NCBI RefSeq assembly: GCF_001905845.1 | Contig: NZ_LIVZ01000001.1 | Coordinates: 310,001-374,000 of the forward strand | Source of the DNA: Streptomyces sp. TSRI0107 | Lineage (GTDB): Bacteria; Actinomycetota; Actinomycetes; Streptomycetales; Streptomycetaceae | Length of the DNA: 64,000 nt | Direction: 5' to 3' | Shown: one piece after another, positions 1-8,602 of the stretch | Numbering within the stretch: the stretch's first letter is position 1 | Layout: each line of letters opens with the position of its first letter | Position numbers and translations under genes: made by a program | The notes under the pieces: generated by a model | The model's input: the letters and a program-made list of their open reading frames with translations, nothing else | Databases searched by the model: none | Told to the model about the DNA's origin: nothing

Positions 1-855
1 GACGGAGACGTCCTCCGGGATGCGCAGCCCGGACTCGCGCAGGGCGGCGCAGGCGCCGAGCGCGACGGAGTCGTTCGCGGCGACCACCGCGGTGATCGTC
101 GGATCGCGGCGCAGGAGTTCGAGCGTGGCCTCGTAGCCGGAGCGGCGGTCGTAGCGGCCGTGGACCGTCCAGCGGGGGTCCTCCTCGATGCCCGCGGCGG
201 CGAGCGCGGCGCGGTGGCCCTCCAGACGGTGCCGGGTGGTGGTGCGCTCCTCGGGGCCGGCGATGTAGCCGAGCCGCCGGTGGCCGAGGCCGAGCAGGTG
301 TTCCGTCAGTTCCTTGCCGCCGCCGCGGTTGTCGAACGTCAGGGCGACGGCACCGGTGTCGGGCGCGGGCGGGCGCCCGCACAGCACCACCCGGGTCCCG
401 GCCTCGGTCAGCTTCCGCAGCTTCGCCGCGACGGCCGCCGCGTGCGGGGCGTTCTCGACGGCCCCGCCGGTCAGCACCACGGCCGCCGCGCGCTGGCGTT
501 GCAGCAGCGTGAGGTAGGTCAGTTCGCGCTCCGGCGAGCCGCCGGTGTTGCAGACGACGGCGAGCCGTTCGCCGCCCGCGCGTCCGCCGGGTCCGCCGAT
601 CTCGGACTGGATGGCACTGGCCATGATCCCGAAGAACGGGTCGGCGATGTCGTTGACGAGGATGCCGACGAGGTCCGACGTCGCGGCGGCGAGTGCGCTC
701 GCGGGGCCGTTGAGGACGTAGTCCAGTTCGTCGACCGCCTTCAGGACCCGCTCCCGGGTCGAGGCGGCCACGGGATAGTTCCCGTTCAGCACGCGCGACA
801 CCGTCGCGGGCGAGACCTGGGCGCGGGCCGCCACGTCCGCCAGGGTCACCGTCAT
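1..855 (-). CDS. LacI-family transcriptional regulator (partial, C-terminus outside window)
   Basis: The first 285 codons are present and the reading frame stays open to the window edge. The N-terminus (MTVTLADVAARAQVSPATVS) is a typical LacI helix-turn-helix with the hinge and 'NGPASALAAATSDLVGILVND' continuation, followed by a periplasmic-binding-like effector domain (FFGIMASAIQSEI..., GHRRLGYIAGP, AANDSVALGACAAL). It represses or activates a carbohydrate operon in response to a sugar ligand. It is divergent from the Gfo/Idh/MocA operon, and the 357-bp intergenic region holds LacI-type palindromes, so that operon is the likely target. The ligand cannot be told from sequence. Confidence 0.93.
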   Translation of the reverse strand, partial: MTVTLADVAARAQVSPATVSRVLNGNYPVAASTRERVLKAVDELDYVLNGPASALAAATSDLVGILVNDIADPFFGIMASAIQSEIGGPGGRAGGERLAVVCNTGGSPERELTYLTLLQRQRAAAVVLTGGAVENAPHAAAVAAKLRKLTEAGTRVVLCGRPPAPDTGAVALTFDNRGGGKELTEHLLGLGHRRLGYIAGPEERTTTRHRLEGHRAALAAAGIEEDPRWTVHGRYDRRSGYEATLELLRRDPTITAVVAANDSVALGACAALRESGLRIPEDVSV

Positions 856-1212
856 CTCGTCGTCCTCCGGTCGCGCGTCTCGCGCATCTCGCGCATCTGT
901 CGTGCCTCGTCGTACGTCGTCGGCGTAGCAGGCGTCGCGGGGGGAGGCCGTCTCCCCGTCACGACGTCGTACACGGCCTCTTCGCCGCTCACGGTTCCGT
1001 GGCCGCTCACGGTTCCGTGCAGACCATAAGCCTGACGGCCCCGCTTGTTCGCCCCCTCGAACAAGTCGAGTGTGCAGTGGGCTTGTCCGGACCCCTGCCG
1101 AGAGGCTAGCTTCTCATCACATAGAAAGCGCTTGCTGTACCGCTCACCAGTCAGTGCCAGGGGGCGTACGCGGCGCGCACACCCCGCGTACGACGCCTAC
1201 GAAGGGACCGAC
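856..1212. promoter_or_regulatory. Divergent regulatory region between lacI-type gene and sugar operon
   Basis: This non-coding stretch of 357 bp carries several symmetric elements. CACGGTTCCGTG occurs twice in an 18-bp tandem arrangement (within 985-1001 and 1003-1019). CTTGTTCG-N6-CGAACAAG spans 1044-1065. A 9-bp unit TCTCGCGCA is repeated at 878-886 and 887-895. A plausible rightward promoter has TTGTCC at 1083-1088 and TAGCTT at 1107-1112 with an 18-bp spacer, and a LacI-type core GAAAGCGCTTGC (1124-1135) lies just downstream of the predicted start point. The operator assignment is inference from symmetry and position. Confidence 0.6.
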
Positions 1213-2364
1213 GTGACACGCAAGACGGTGCGTATCGCCATGAACGGTGTGACCGGGCGCATGGGCTACCGCCAGCACCTCGTCCGCTCCATCCTCGCCA
1301 TCCGCGAGCAGGGCGGCCTCGACCTCGGCGACGGCACCGTGCTGTGGCCGGAGCCGATCCTGGTCGGCCGCCGCGAGCACGCGCTCAGGGCGCTCGCCGA
1401 GAAGCACGGCCTGGAGCACGTCTCCACCGACCTGGACGCCGTCCTCGCCGACCCGGCCGTCGACATCTACTTCGACGCCCAGGTCACCTCGGCCCGCGAG
1501 GAGGCGATCAGGAAGGCCATCGCCGCCGGCAAGCACATCTACACCGAGAAGCCCACCGCGACCGGCCTCGACGGCGCCCTGGAACTGGCCCGCCTCGCCC
1601 ACGCCGCCGGCATCAAGCACGGCGTCGTCCAGGACAAGCTGTTCCTGCCGGGCCTGCTGAAGCTGAAGCGCCTCATCGACGGCGGCTTCTTCGGCCGCAT
1701 CCTGTCCGTCCGCGGCGAGTTCGGCTACTGGGTCTTCGAGGGCGACTGGCAGACCGCCCAGCGCCCCTCCTGGAACTACCGCGCTGAGGACGGCGGCGGC
1801 ATCGTCGTCGACATGTTCCCGCACTGGGAGTACGTGCTCCACGAGCTGTTCGGCCGGGTGCGCTCCGTCCAGGCCCTCACCGCCACCCACATCCCGCAGC
1901 GCTGGGACGAGAACGACAAGCCCTACGACGCGACGGCGGACGACGCGGCGTACGGCATCTTCGAACTCGACGGCGGCGCCATCGCCCAGATCAACTCCTC
2001 CTGGGCGGTCCGCGTCAACCGCGACGAACTGGTCGAGTTCCAGGTCGACGGCACCGAGGGCTCCGCCGTCGCCGGCCTGCGCAACTGCCGTGTCCAGCAC
2101 CGCAGCGCCACCCCGAAGCCGGTCTGGAACCCGGACATCCCCGCCACCGAGGTCTTCCGTGACCAGTGGCAGGAAGTCCCCGACAACCAGGAGTTCGACA
2201 ACGGCTTCAAGGCCCAGTGGGAGCTGTTCCTCAAGCACGTCTACGCGGACGCCCCCTACCACTGGGACCTGCTCGCCGGCGCCCGCGGCGTCCAGCTCGC
2301 CGAGCTGGGCCTGCGCTCCTCGGCCGAAGGCCGCCGTCTCGACGTACCGGAGATCTCGCTGTGA
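1213..2364 (+). CDS. Gfo/Idh/MocA-family oxidoreductase
   Basis: NAD(P)-dependent sugar or polyol dehydrogenase-like protein of 383 aa. It starts with an atypical dinucleotide-binding loop (IAMNGVTGRMGY, residues about 8-19), followed by the family signature EKP (YTEKPTATG) and a C-terminal substrate domain. The GTG at 1213 is chosen because AAGGGA (1202-1207) lies 5 nt upstream; the frame extends further up but without a ribosome site. The stop overlaps the next start (GTGA), so the two genes are translationally coupled. Substrate unknown; family members oxidise inositols, hexoses and their derivatives. Confidence 0.88.
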   Translation: MTRKTVRIAMNGVTGRMGYRQHLVRSILAIREQGGLDLGDGTVLWPEPILVGRREHALRALAEKHGLEHVSTDLDAVLADPAVDIYFDAQVTSAREEAIRKAIAAGKHIYTEKPTATGLDGALELARLAHAAGIKHGVVQDKLFLPGLLKLKRLIDGGFFGRILSVRGEFGYWVFEGDWQTAQRPSWNYRAEDGGGIVVDMFPHWEYVLHELFGRVRSVQALTATHIPQRWDENDKPYDATADDAAYGIFELDGGAIAQINSSWAVRVNRDELVEFQVDGTEGSAVAGLRNCRVQHRSATPKPVWNPDIPATEVFRDQWQEVPDNQEFDNGFKAQWELFLKHVYADAPYHWDLLAGARGVQLAELGLRSSAEGRRLDVPEISL

Positions 2365-3512
2365 CCATCCAGCTCCCCGACTCCAGGGGCGGGCTGCGGG
2401 CGTACGAACCGCGCACCGAACCCCTCGCCGTCACCCCCGGCGCCGCCTTCACCTCCCGTACGGTCTTCTCCGCGGCGCACGTCGTCGCCGACCCCTACGC
2501 CGACGTCACCCCCGACTCCCCGGCCGCCGTCGACTGGGACGCCACCCTCGCCTTCCGCCGCCACCTGTGGTCGCACGGACTCGGCGTCGCCGAGGCCATG
2601 GACACCGCCCAGCGCGGCATGGGCCTCGACTGGGCGGGCGCGGCCGAGCTGATCCGCCGGTCCGCCGCCGAGGCCAAGTCGGCCGGCGGCCTGATCGCCT
2701 GCGGCGTCGGCACCGACCAGCTCGCCTCCGGCACCCTCGCGGAGGTCCGCGCGGCCTACGAGGAGCAGCTCGCCGTCGTCGAGGAGGCCGGCGCCCAGGC
2801 GATCCTGATGGCGTCCCGCGCGCTGGCCGCCGCCGCGCGGGGCCCCGAGGACTACCTGGAGGTCTACGGCCACCTCCTGCGCCAGGCCGGCGAACCGGTG
2901 ATCCTGCACTGGCTCGGCCCCATGTTCGACCCGGCGCTGGAGGGCTACTGGGGATCCTCCGACCTGGACGCGGCGACCGACACCTTCCTGGAGGTCATCG
3001 CCGCGCACCCGGACAAGGTCGACGGCATCAAGGTCTCCCTGCTGGACGCCCGGCGCGAGATCGACCTGCGCCGCAGACTGCCGCGCGGCGTCCGCTGCTA
3101 CACCGGCGACGACTTCAACTACCCCGAGCTGATCGCGGGCGACGACCAGGGCTTCAGCCACGCCCTGCTCGGCATCTTCGACCCGCTCGGCCCGCTGGCC
3201 GCCGAGGCGGTCCGGGTCCTCGACACGGGAGACGTGCCGGGCTTCCGCGCCCTCCTCGACCCGACCGTGGAACTGTCCCGCCACCTCTTCCAGGCACCCA
3301 CCCGCTTCTACAAGACGGGCGTGGTCCTCCTGGCCTGGCTGGCCGGCCACCAGTCCCACTTCACCATGGTCGGCGGCCTGCAGTCGGCCCGCTCCCTCCC
3401 GCACTTCGCCCGCGCCTACGAACTCGCCGACGGCCTCGGCCTGTTCCCCGACCCCAAGCTGGCGGAGGAGCGCATGAAGACCCTGCTGGCGATGTACGGA
3501 GTGACCCGGTGA
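2361..3512 (+). CDS. DUF993 / dihydrodipicolinate synthase-like aldolase
   Basis: A 383-aa protein of the DUF993 family, a branch of the class I aldolase/DapA-like TIM barrels. Conserved stretches include DWDATLAFRRHLWSHGLGVA, GTDQLASGTL, VILHWLGPMFDP and DGIKVSLLD, where the lysine of IKVSLLD sits where DapA-type enzymes form a Schiff base. The start is GTG within a GTGA overlap with the preceding gene, and the stop overlaps the next gene the same way. It sits between a dehydrogenase and an isomerase, so a carbon-carbon lyase step in sugar-acid breakdown is plausible, but no member is known to me with a proven reaction. Confidence 0.82.
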   Translation: MTIQLPDSRGGLRAYEPRTEPLAVTPGAAFTSRTVFSAAHVVADPYADVTPDSPAAVDWDATLAFRRHLWSHGLGVAEAMDTAQRGMGLDWAGAAELIRRSAAEAKSAGGLIACGVGTDQLASGTLAEVRAAYEEQLAVVEEAGAQAILMASRALAAAARGPEDYLEVYGHLLRQAGEPVILHWLGPMFDPALEGYWGSSDLDAATDTFLEVIAAHPDKVDGIKVSLLDARREIDLRRRLPRGVRCYTGDDFNYPELIAGDDQGFSHALLGIFDPLGPLAAEAVRVLDTGDVPGFRALLDPTVELSRHLFQAPTRFYKTGVVLLAWLAGHQSHFTMVGGLQSARSLPHFARAYELADGLGLFPDPKLAEERMKTLLAMYGVTR

Positions 3513-4342
3513 GCGAGTCGCTGGAACGCTTCTCCATCAACCAGATGACGGTGAAGCAGCTGTCGATGCCCGAACTGACGTCGGCCTGCGCCGACCTGGG
3601 CGTCCGCAACGTGGGCCTGTGGCGCCAGCCGGTCCGGTCGTACGGCGTCGAGGCCACCGCCAGACTGGTCCGCGACGCGGGCCTGACGGTGACCACCCTG
3701 TGCCGGGGCGGCTTCCTCACGGCGATCGACCCGGAGGCGCGCGTGGCGGCCCTCGCCGACAACCGCCGGGCGGTCGACGAGGCGGCGGCCCTCGGCACCG
3801 ACACCCTGGTCCTGGTCTCCGGCGGCCTGCCCGCCGGCTCCAAGGACCTGCACGGCGCGCGGGAACGCATCGCCGACGCGCTGGCGGAACTCGGCCCGTA
3901 CGCGGAGCGGCACGGCGTACGGCTCGCCATCGAGCCGCTGCACCCGATGTACGCCTCCGACCGCTGTGTGGTGTCGACCCTCGCCCAGGCCCTCGACCTC
4001 GCGGAACGCTTCCCCGCCCACCAGGTCGGCGTCACCGTCGACACGTACCACATCTGGTGGGACGACCGGGCCCCGGAACAGATCGCCCGCGCGGGCGCGT
4101 CCGGCCGCATCCACACCTTCCAGCTCGCCGACTGGACCACCCCCCTCCCCGAGGGCGTCCTCAACGGCCGCGGCCAGATCGGCGACGGCGCGATCGACAT
4201 GCGCGAGTGGAAGTCCTGCGTCGAGGCCGCCGGCTACACCGGCGCCATCGAGGTGGAACTGTTCAACGAGGAGCTGTGGGCACGGGACGGGCGGGAGGTG
4301 CTGGCGGAGACCGCCGCTCGTTTCGCCGAGCACGCGATGTGA
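3509..4342 (+). CDS. Sugar phosphate isomerase/epimerase (AP endonuclease 2-like TIM barrel)
   Basis: 277-aa xylose-isomerase-like TIM barrel. Metal-binding acidic residues are visible in AIEPLHPM (Glu), VTVDTYHIWWD (Asp/His), FQLADW and the C-terminal IEVELFNEELW, as in IolE/Hyi-type isomerases and epimerases. It begins with GTG overlapping the stop of the DUF993 gene (GTGA). The three genes form one transcription unit for an unidentified carbohydrate; the dehydrogenase-aldolase-isomerase set suggests oxidation, rearrangement and cleavage. Confidence 0.87.
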   Translation: MSESLERFSINQMTVKQLSMPELTSACADLGVRNVGLWRQPVRSYGVEATARLVRDAGLTVTTLCRGGFLTAIDPEARVAALADNRRAVDEAAALGTDTLVLVSGGLPAGSKDLHGARERIADALAELGPYAERHGVRLAIEPLHPMYASDRCVVSTLAQALDLAERFPAHQVGVTVDTYHIWWDDRAPEQIARAGASGRIHTFQLADWTTPLPEGVLNGRGQIGDGAIDMREWKSCVEAAGYTGAIEVELFNEELWARDGREVLAETAARFAEHAM

Positions 4343-4389
4343 GCGAGCAAGCGACTTCCCCGAACACGTGATGGAGTGAAGTCCTCCGT

Positions 4390-5136
4390 GTGATGCTCGG
4401 AGGCATGTACACACAGCTGGGCACGGTCACCGCACTCTGGCGCTACCCCGTCAAGGCCATGCTCGGTCAACGCCTCCGCGCCGCCGATCTCACCGCCCAC
4501 GGCATGGCGGGAGATCGGCGGCTCGCGTTGCTCGACCCGGCGAGCGGACGGCCCGTCACCGCGGTCCAGCCACGGCTGTACCAGACGGTGCTGCGGTGCG
4601 CCGCGGCCATGGACGAGCGGGGCGTGGGCGTCCGGCTCCCGGACGGCACCACCGTGCACAGCACGGACACCGACGCCGACACCGCGCTCTCGGCCTGCGT
4701 CGGCAGACCCGTCACCCTCGCCCCCGCACCCGTACCCGCCTCCGTCTTCGAGGGCGCGCCGGTCCACCTGATCAGCACGGCCACCCTGAAGCGCCTGGCC
4801 GCCGAGAACCCGCGCGGTCTCGCCGAGCCCGAGCGGTACCGGCCCAATCTGCTGGTGGACACCGGCGGCGACGGCTTCGTCGAGAACGACTGGATCGGCC
4901 GCGAGCTGCGCGTCGGCGACGAGGCCGTGCTGCGCGTGGTCGCCGGAGCACCCCGCTGCGCCATCCCCACCATGGTCCACGGGAGCCTCCCCCGCGACCC
5001 CGAGGCACTGCGCATCGTCCGCCGCACCAACAGCATGCCCGCCCAGCCGGGCCGGGAGCCGGAGCCCATCGCCGGGGTGTACGCGGAGGTGGTGCGGGTG
5101 GGGAGGATCGCCGAGGGGGACGCCGTACGGGCGTGA
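4390..5136 (+). CDS. MOSC domain-containing protein
   Basis: Protein of 248 aa with an N-terminal MOSC_N beta-barrel part (ALWRYPVKAM, GMAGDRRLALLD) and a MOSC core (RYRPNLLVD, ENDWIGRELRVGDEAV, GAPRCAIPTM with the conserved cysteine). MOSC proteins transfer sulfur or bind molybdenum cofactor. Starts are possible at GTG 4390, ATG 4393 or ATG 4405; GGAGTGAAG (4374-4382) is best spaced for the first two. It follows the sugar operon by 47 bp and ends at a strong hairpin, so it may be co-transcribed, but no functional link is apparent. Confidence 0.85.
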   Translation: MMLGGMYTQLGTVTALWRYPVKAMLGQRLRAADLTAHGMAGDRRLALLDPASGRPVTAVQPRLYQTVLRCAAAMDERGVGVRLPDGTTVHSTDTDADTALSACVGRPVTLAPAPVPASVFEGAPVHLISTATLKRLAAENPRGLAEPERYRPNLLVDTGGDGFVENDWIGRELRVGDEAVLRVVAGAPRCAIPTMVHGSLPRDPEALRIVRRTNSMPAQPGREPEPIAGVYAEVVRVGRIAEGDAVRA

Positions 5137-5267
5137 GAACCGCGCGGTCGGAAAAATCTTGGAAACGCCGTGCAACCATCTCCCCACCACGCCGGTCGTA
5201 CTAGGCATCAGGACTTCTGGAGGGGGATCCGGGGGGATCGCGGGGGTTCTGGCAGAGGGGGTAAGCC

Positions 5268-5296
5268 GAGGGGCCCGGTCGACGACCGGGCCCCTC
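5268..5296. terminator. Bidirectional hairpin terminator
   Basis: Perfect 13-bp stem (5268-5280 with 5284-5296) and 3-nt loop, rich in G/C and without a clear U-tract. It lies between the convergent MOSC gene and rbsD. Confidence 0.8.
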
Positions 5297-5330
5297 GAAG
5301 CATTCCCGAGCGCTCTGAATCACACCCCGC

Positions 5331-5720
5331 TCAGAAGAACACCCCGCAACGCAGCAGCACGTTCGCGTACGGCCGTACCTCACCCGTGCGCACGACCAGC
5401 CGCGCGCCCGCCGACAGTGCCTTCAGACGGTCGTGCGGGACCAGGGCCAGCTCCGGGAAGCGCCCCTCCAGCAGCTCCGCCGCCGCCGGGTTCGACTCCC
5501 GGACCTCCGTCGCCGCCGTGGCGCCCTCGACGACCAGCTCCTCCAGCAGGCCCTCCAGCACCTCCGCGAACGACGGCACCCCGGCCCGGAAGGCCAGGTC
5601 GACCACGCGCGGGCCGTCCGGTACCGGCAGGCCGGCGTCACACACCAGCACCCCGTGCCCATGGCCGAGTTCGGCCAGCGCCCCGGCGAGATGGCGGTTC
5701 AGGATTCCGGCCTTCTTCAC
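5331..5720 (-). CDS. rbsD: D-ribose pyranase
   Basis: 129-aa RbsD, which interconverts the pyranose and furanose anomers of D-ribose so that ribokinase receives its substrate. The N-terminus VKKAGILNRHLAGALAELGH contains the catalytic His of the family, followed by DAGLPVPDG; the C-terminus (VRTGEVRPYANVLLRCGVFF) matches the usual 'TGE..PYAN..L..GV.F' ending. The GTG start overlaps the rbsK stop (GTGA), and it is the last gene of the leftward rbs operon. Confidence 0.95.
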   Translation of the reverse strand: MKKAGILNRHLAGALAELGHGHGVLVCDAGLPVPDGPRVVDLAFRAGVPSFAEVLEGLLEELVVEGATAATEVRESNPAAAELLEGRFPELALVPHDRLKALSAGARLVVRTGEVRPYANVLLRCGVFF

Positions 5721-6619
5721 AGCGCCGCCACCTCCGCCGCGGTCGGGTACGACTCCTGCGCGCCCGCCCGCGTGACGGCCGCCGCACCGACCCGCGCCGC
5801 GTACGCCGCCGCCCGCGCGAGCGGCTCCCCGGCACCCAGCCGCCACGCCAGCGCCGCCGTGAACGCGTCACCCGCACCCGTCGTGTCCACGGCGTCCACC
5901 TTCACGGACGGCACCCGCGCCACCCCCTCCGACGACGCCACCAGCGCGCCCGCCGCGCCCAGCGTCACCACCACCGAACGCGGGCCCTTGGCGAGCAGCA
6001 GCCGCGCCCAGTCCTCGGGCTCGTCACCGACGCACGACTCGCCGAGCAGCACCTTCGCCTCGTGCTCGTTGACGATCAGCGGGTCGCAGGCGGCCAGCAC
6101 CTCGGTCGGGAGCGGGCGGGGCGGAGACGGGTTCAGGACGAAGCGGCTGCCCGGCGGCAGGTTCCGTACGACCTCCTCGACCGTCTCCAGCGGGACCTCC
6201 AGCTGCGTCGAGACCACCCGGGAGGCGTGGAAGAGGCTGCCCGCCGCGCGGATGTCGCCCGGCGTCAGCCTCCCGTTCGCGCCGGGCGACACCACGATGC
6301 TGTTGTCGCCGGACGGGTCGACGGTGATCAGCGCGACGCCGGTCGGCGCCCCGCCCACCAGCACGCCCACCGTGTCCACACCGGCCGCCCGCTGCGCGTC
6401 CAGCAGCAGCCGGCCGTACGCGTCGTCGCCGACCCGGGCCAGCAGCGCCGTACGGGCACCGAGCCGGGCGGCGGCGACCGCCTGGTTGCCGCCCTTGCCG
6501 CCCGGGTGCACGGCCAGGTCGGAGCCGAGCACCGTCTCGCCGGGGCCGGGCCGCCGCTCGACACCGATCACCAGGTCGGCGTTGGCCGACCCCACGACCA
6601 GGAGGTCGTAGTCGTACAT
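5717..6619 (-). CDS. rbsK: Ribokinase
   Basis: 300-aa PfkB-family kinase that phosphorylates ribose to ribose 5-phosphate. N-terminal GSANADLVIGVERRPGPGE, the substrate-binding GGKGGNQAVAAARLG, and the C-terminal anion-hole/catalytic DTTGAGDAFTAALAW are all present. It follows the permease-binding protein fusion by 18 bp and overlaps rbsD by 4 bp, so ribose import, anomerisation and phosphorylation are co-expressed. Confidence 0.96.
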   Translation of the reverse strand: MYDYDLLVVGSANADLVIGVERRPGPGETVLGSDLAVHPGGKGGNQAVAAARLGARTALLARVGDDAYGRLLLDAQRAAGVDTVGVLVGGAPTGVALITVDPSGDNSIVVSPGANGRLTPGDIRAAGSLFHASRVVSTQLEVPLETVEEVVRNLPPGSRFVLNPSPPRPLPTEVLAACDPLIVNEHEAKVLLGESCVGDEPEDWARLLLAKGPRSVVVTLGAAGALVASSEGVARVPSVKVDAVDTTGAGDAFTAALAWRLGAGEPLARAAAYAARVGAAAVTRAGAQESYPTAAEVAAL

Positions 6620-6637
6620 CAGTTGACTCCCCGTGTG

Positions 6638-8602
6638 TCAGCCGCCGAAGCCGGCCACGTTCTCCTCGGTGACCACCTTCACCGGCACCTTCACCGTCTC
6701 CGCGGTCTTCTCGCCGTCGGCGGCCCGCAGCGCGTTGCGCACCGCGATCCGGCCCAGCTCCTTCGGCTGCTGCGCGACGGAGGCGAACAGTGTGCCCGAC
6801 TCCACCGCCTTCAGCCCGTCCGGCGTGCCGTCGAAGCCGACGACCTGCACGGACCTGCCGGCCTTGGCACCCAGCGCCTTGATCGCGCCGAGCGCCATCT
6901 CGTCGTTCTCGGCGAAGACGCCGTCGACGTCCGGGTGGGCCTGAAGCAGGTTCGTCATCACGTCCAGGCCCTTGGTGCGGTCGAAGTCGGCCGGCTGCTT
7001 GGCGACCACCTCGATGCCCGGGAACTCCTTCAGCCCGGCGGCGAAGCCCGCCCCGCGCTCACGGCTGGCGGACGTGCCCGCCTGGCCCTGCAGGATGACG
7101 ATCTTCCCCTTGCCGCCCAGCTTCTCGGCGAGCGCGCGGGCTCCCAGCCTGCCGCCCTCGACGTTGTCGGAGGCGACCAGCGCCGCCGTGTCCGCCTTGT
7201 TGACGCCCCGGTCGACGCCCACGACGGGGATGTCCGCCTTGTTCGCCGCGCGCACCGAGGGGCCCGCCGCGTCGGAGTCCACCGGGTTCACGATGATCGA
7301 GCCGACGCCCTCGCTGGTGAAGTTCTGCAGCTGGTTGGCCTGCTGCGAGGCGTCGTTCTGCGCGTCCGTCACGGTCAGGTCCACGCCCAGCTTCTTCGCC
7401 TCCTCCTCGGCACCGGCCCGGATCTGCACGAAGAACGGGTTGTTCAGCGTCGACAGCGACAGACCGACCTTCTCGTTCCTCGCCGCCGAGGACCCGTTGT
7501 GCAGCAGCGAGGTCGCACCGACGACCGCCGCCGCGACCACCGCCGCGAGCACGTACGTCAACGCCTGCCTGCCCTTGTCACCCCCGCCGCCGGCCACCGG
7601 GGTCGCCGCCCCGGCCTTGCGCCGCACCGTGTCCAGCAGCACCGCCAGCGCGATCACCACACCGATGACGACCTGCTGCCAGAACGCCGACACCGACAGC
7701 AGGTTCAGGCCGTTGCGCAGCACCGCCAGGATCAGCGCGCCGATCAGCGTCCCCGACGCCTTGCCGGTGCCGCCGGCCAGCGAGGCGCCGCCGATGACGA
7801 CCGCCGCGATCGCGTCCAGCTCGTAGCCCTGCGCGGCCTGCGGTTGCGCCGAGGACAGCCGGGACGCGAGCACGATGCCCGCCGCGGCGGCGAACAGGCC
7901 GGACAGCGCGTAGACGGCGAGCTTCTGCTTCTTCACCCGCAGCCCGGACAGACGGGCCGCCTCCTCGTTGCCGCCGATCGCGTACATCGAGCGGCCGATG
8001 TACGTCCGGCCCAGCACGAACGCCGTGAGCAGCCCCATGACCACCATCACCAGCACCGGCACGGGCAGCCAGCCGCCCAGCGTGTCACCGAGATGCGACA
8101 CCGACTCCGGGAACGCGATCGGGGAGCCCTGCGAGATCACCAGGGACAGACCGCGGGCCACCGACAGCATCGCCAGCGTCGCGATGAACGGCGGGAGTTT
8201 GCCGTACGAGATCAGGAAGCCGTTGATCAGGCCGCACACGATGCCGGTGGCGACGGCGAGGAGCACCGCCAGCGCGACCGGCACGCCCTCGCTGGTCGCG
8301 CTCCACGCCAGCACGGTCGCGGACAGCGCCGCCACCGAGCCGACCGACAGGTCGATGCCCGCCGAGACGATGACGAAGGTGACGCCGAAGGCGAGGATCG
8401 CGGTGACGGCCGCCTGGACGCCGATGTTCAGCAGGTTGTCCGTCGTCAGGAAGTCCCCGGACAGCGCCGACAGCGCGACGACGAGGACGATCAGCGCGGT
8501 GAGCGCGCCGTTGTCGAGCAGCAGGCGGCGCAGGCCGCCACCCGGCCCGGAGGCGGAGGCGCCACCCGCGCCCGCCTTGCTGTTGAGCGTGTCAGTGGCC
8601 AC
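6638..8602 (-). CDS. Ribose ABC transporter permease fused to substrate-binding protein (RbsC-RbsB)
   Basis: A single 654-aa reading frame. Residues about 25-340 are an RbsC-type permease with multiple membrane segments (FLTTDNLLNIGVQAAVTAIL, AGIDLSVGSV, GGNEEAARLSG, GGTGKASGTLIGALIL). A further membrane segment (LTYVLAAVVAAAVVGATSLL) follows, and from about residue 375 a complete RbsB-like periplasmic-binding domain (VGLSLSTLNNPFFVQI, VDRGVNKADTAALVASDN, VVGFDGTPDGLKAVESG). RbsB normally is a separate secreted protein; here its signal peptide is replaced by the linker helix, which should place the domain outside the cell, tethered to the channel. The GTG start at 8602 has GGAGG (plus-strand cctcc 8608-8612) upstream and overlaps rbsA by 11 bp. 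Confidence 0.93.
   Translation of the reverse strand: MATDTLNSKAGAGGASASGPGGGLRRLLLDNGALTALIVLVVALSALSGDFLTTDNLLNIGVQAAVTAILAFGVTFVIVSAGIDLSVGSVAALSATVLAWSATSEGVPVALAVLLAVATGIVCGLINGFLISYGKLPPFIATLAMLSVARGLSLVISQGSPIAFPESVSHLGDTLGGWLPVPVLVMVVMGLLTAFVLGRTYIGRSMYAIGGNEEAARLSGLRVKKQKLAVYALSGLFAAAAGIVLASRLSSAQPQAAQGYELDAIAAVVIGGASLAGGTGKASGTLIGALILAVLRNGLNLLSVSAFWQQVVIGVVIALAVLLDTVRRKAGAATPVAGGGGDKGRQALTYVLAAVVAAAVVGATSLLHNGSSAARNEKVGLSLSTLNNPFFVQIRAGAEEEAKKLGVDLTVTDAQNDASQQANQLQNFTSEGVGSIIVNPVDSDAAGPSVRAANKADIPVVGVDRGVNKADTAALVASDNVEGGRLGARALAEKLGGKGKIVILQGQAGTSASRERGAGFAAGLKEFPGIEVVAKQPADFDRTKGLDVMTNLLQAHPDVDGVFAENDEMALGAIKALGAKAGRSVQVVGFDGTPDGLKAVESGTLFASVAQQPKELGRIAVRNALRAADGEKTAETVKVPVKVVTEENVAGFGG

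Noticed and set aside
852..1064. 70-codon frame upstream of the LacI gene
   Set aside because: Lies in the regulatory region, Arg/Thr-rich with repeats, no similarity to any family I know.
1144..2262. Long open frame on the minus strand opposite the oxidoreductase gene
   Set aside because: Mirror of a GC-rich coding frame; low-complexity Val/Asp/Gly product, no ribosome site, and the plus-strand protein is a clear family member. The same reasoning removes the many long antisense frames opposite the rbs, cop, iol, ettA and dyn genes.
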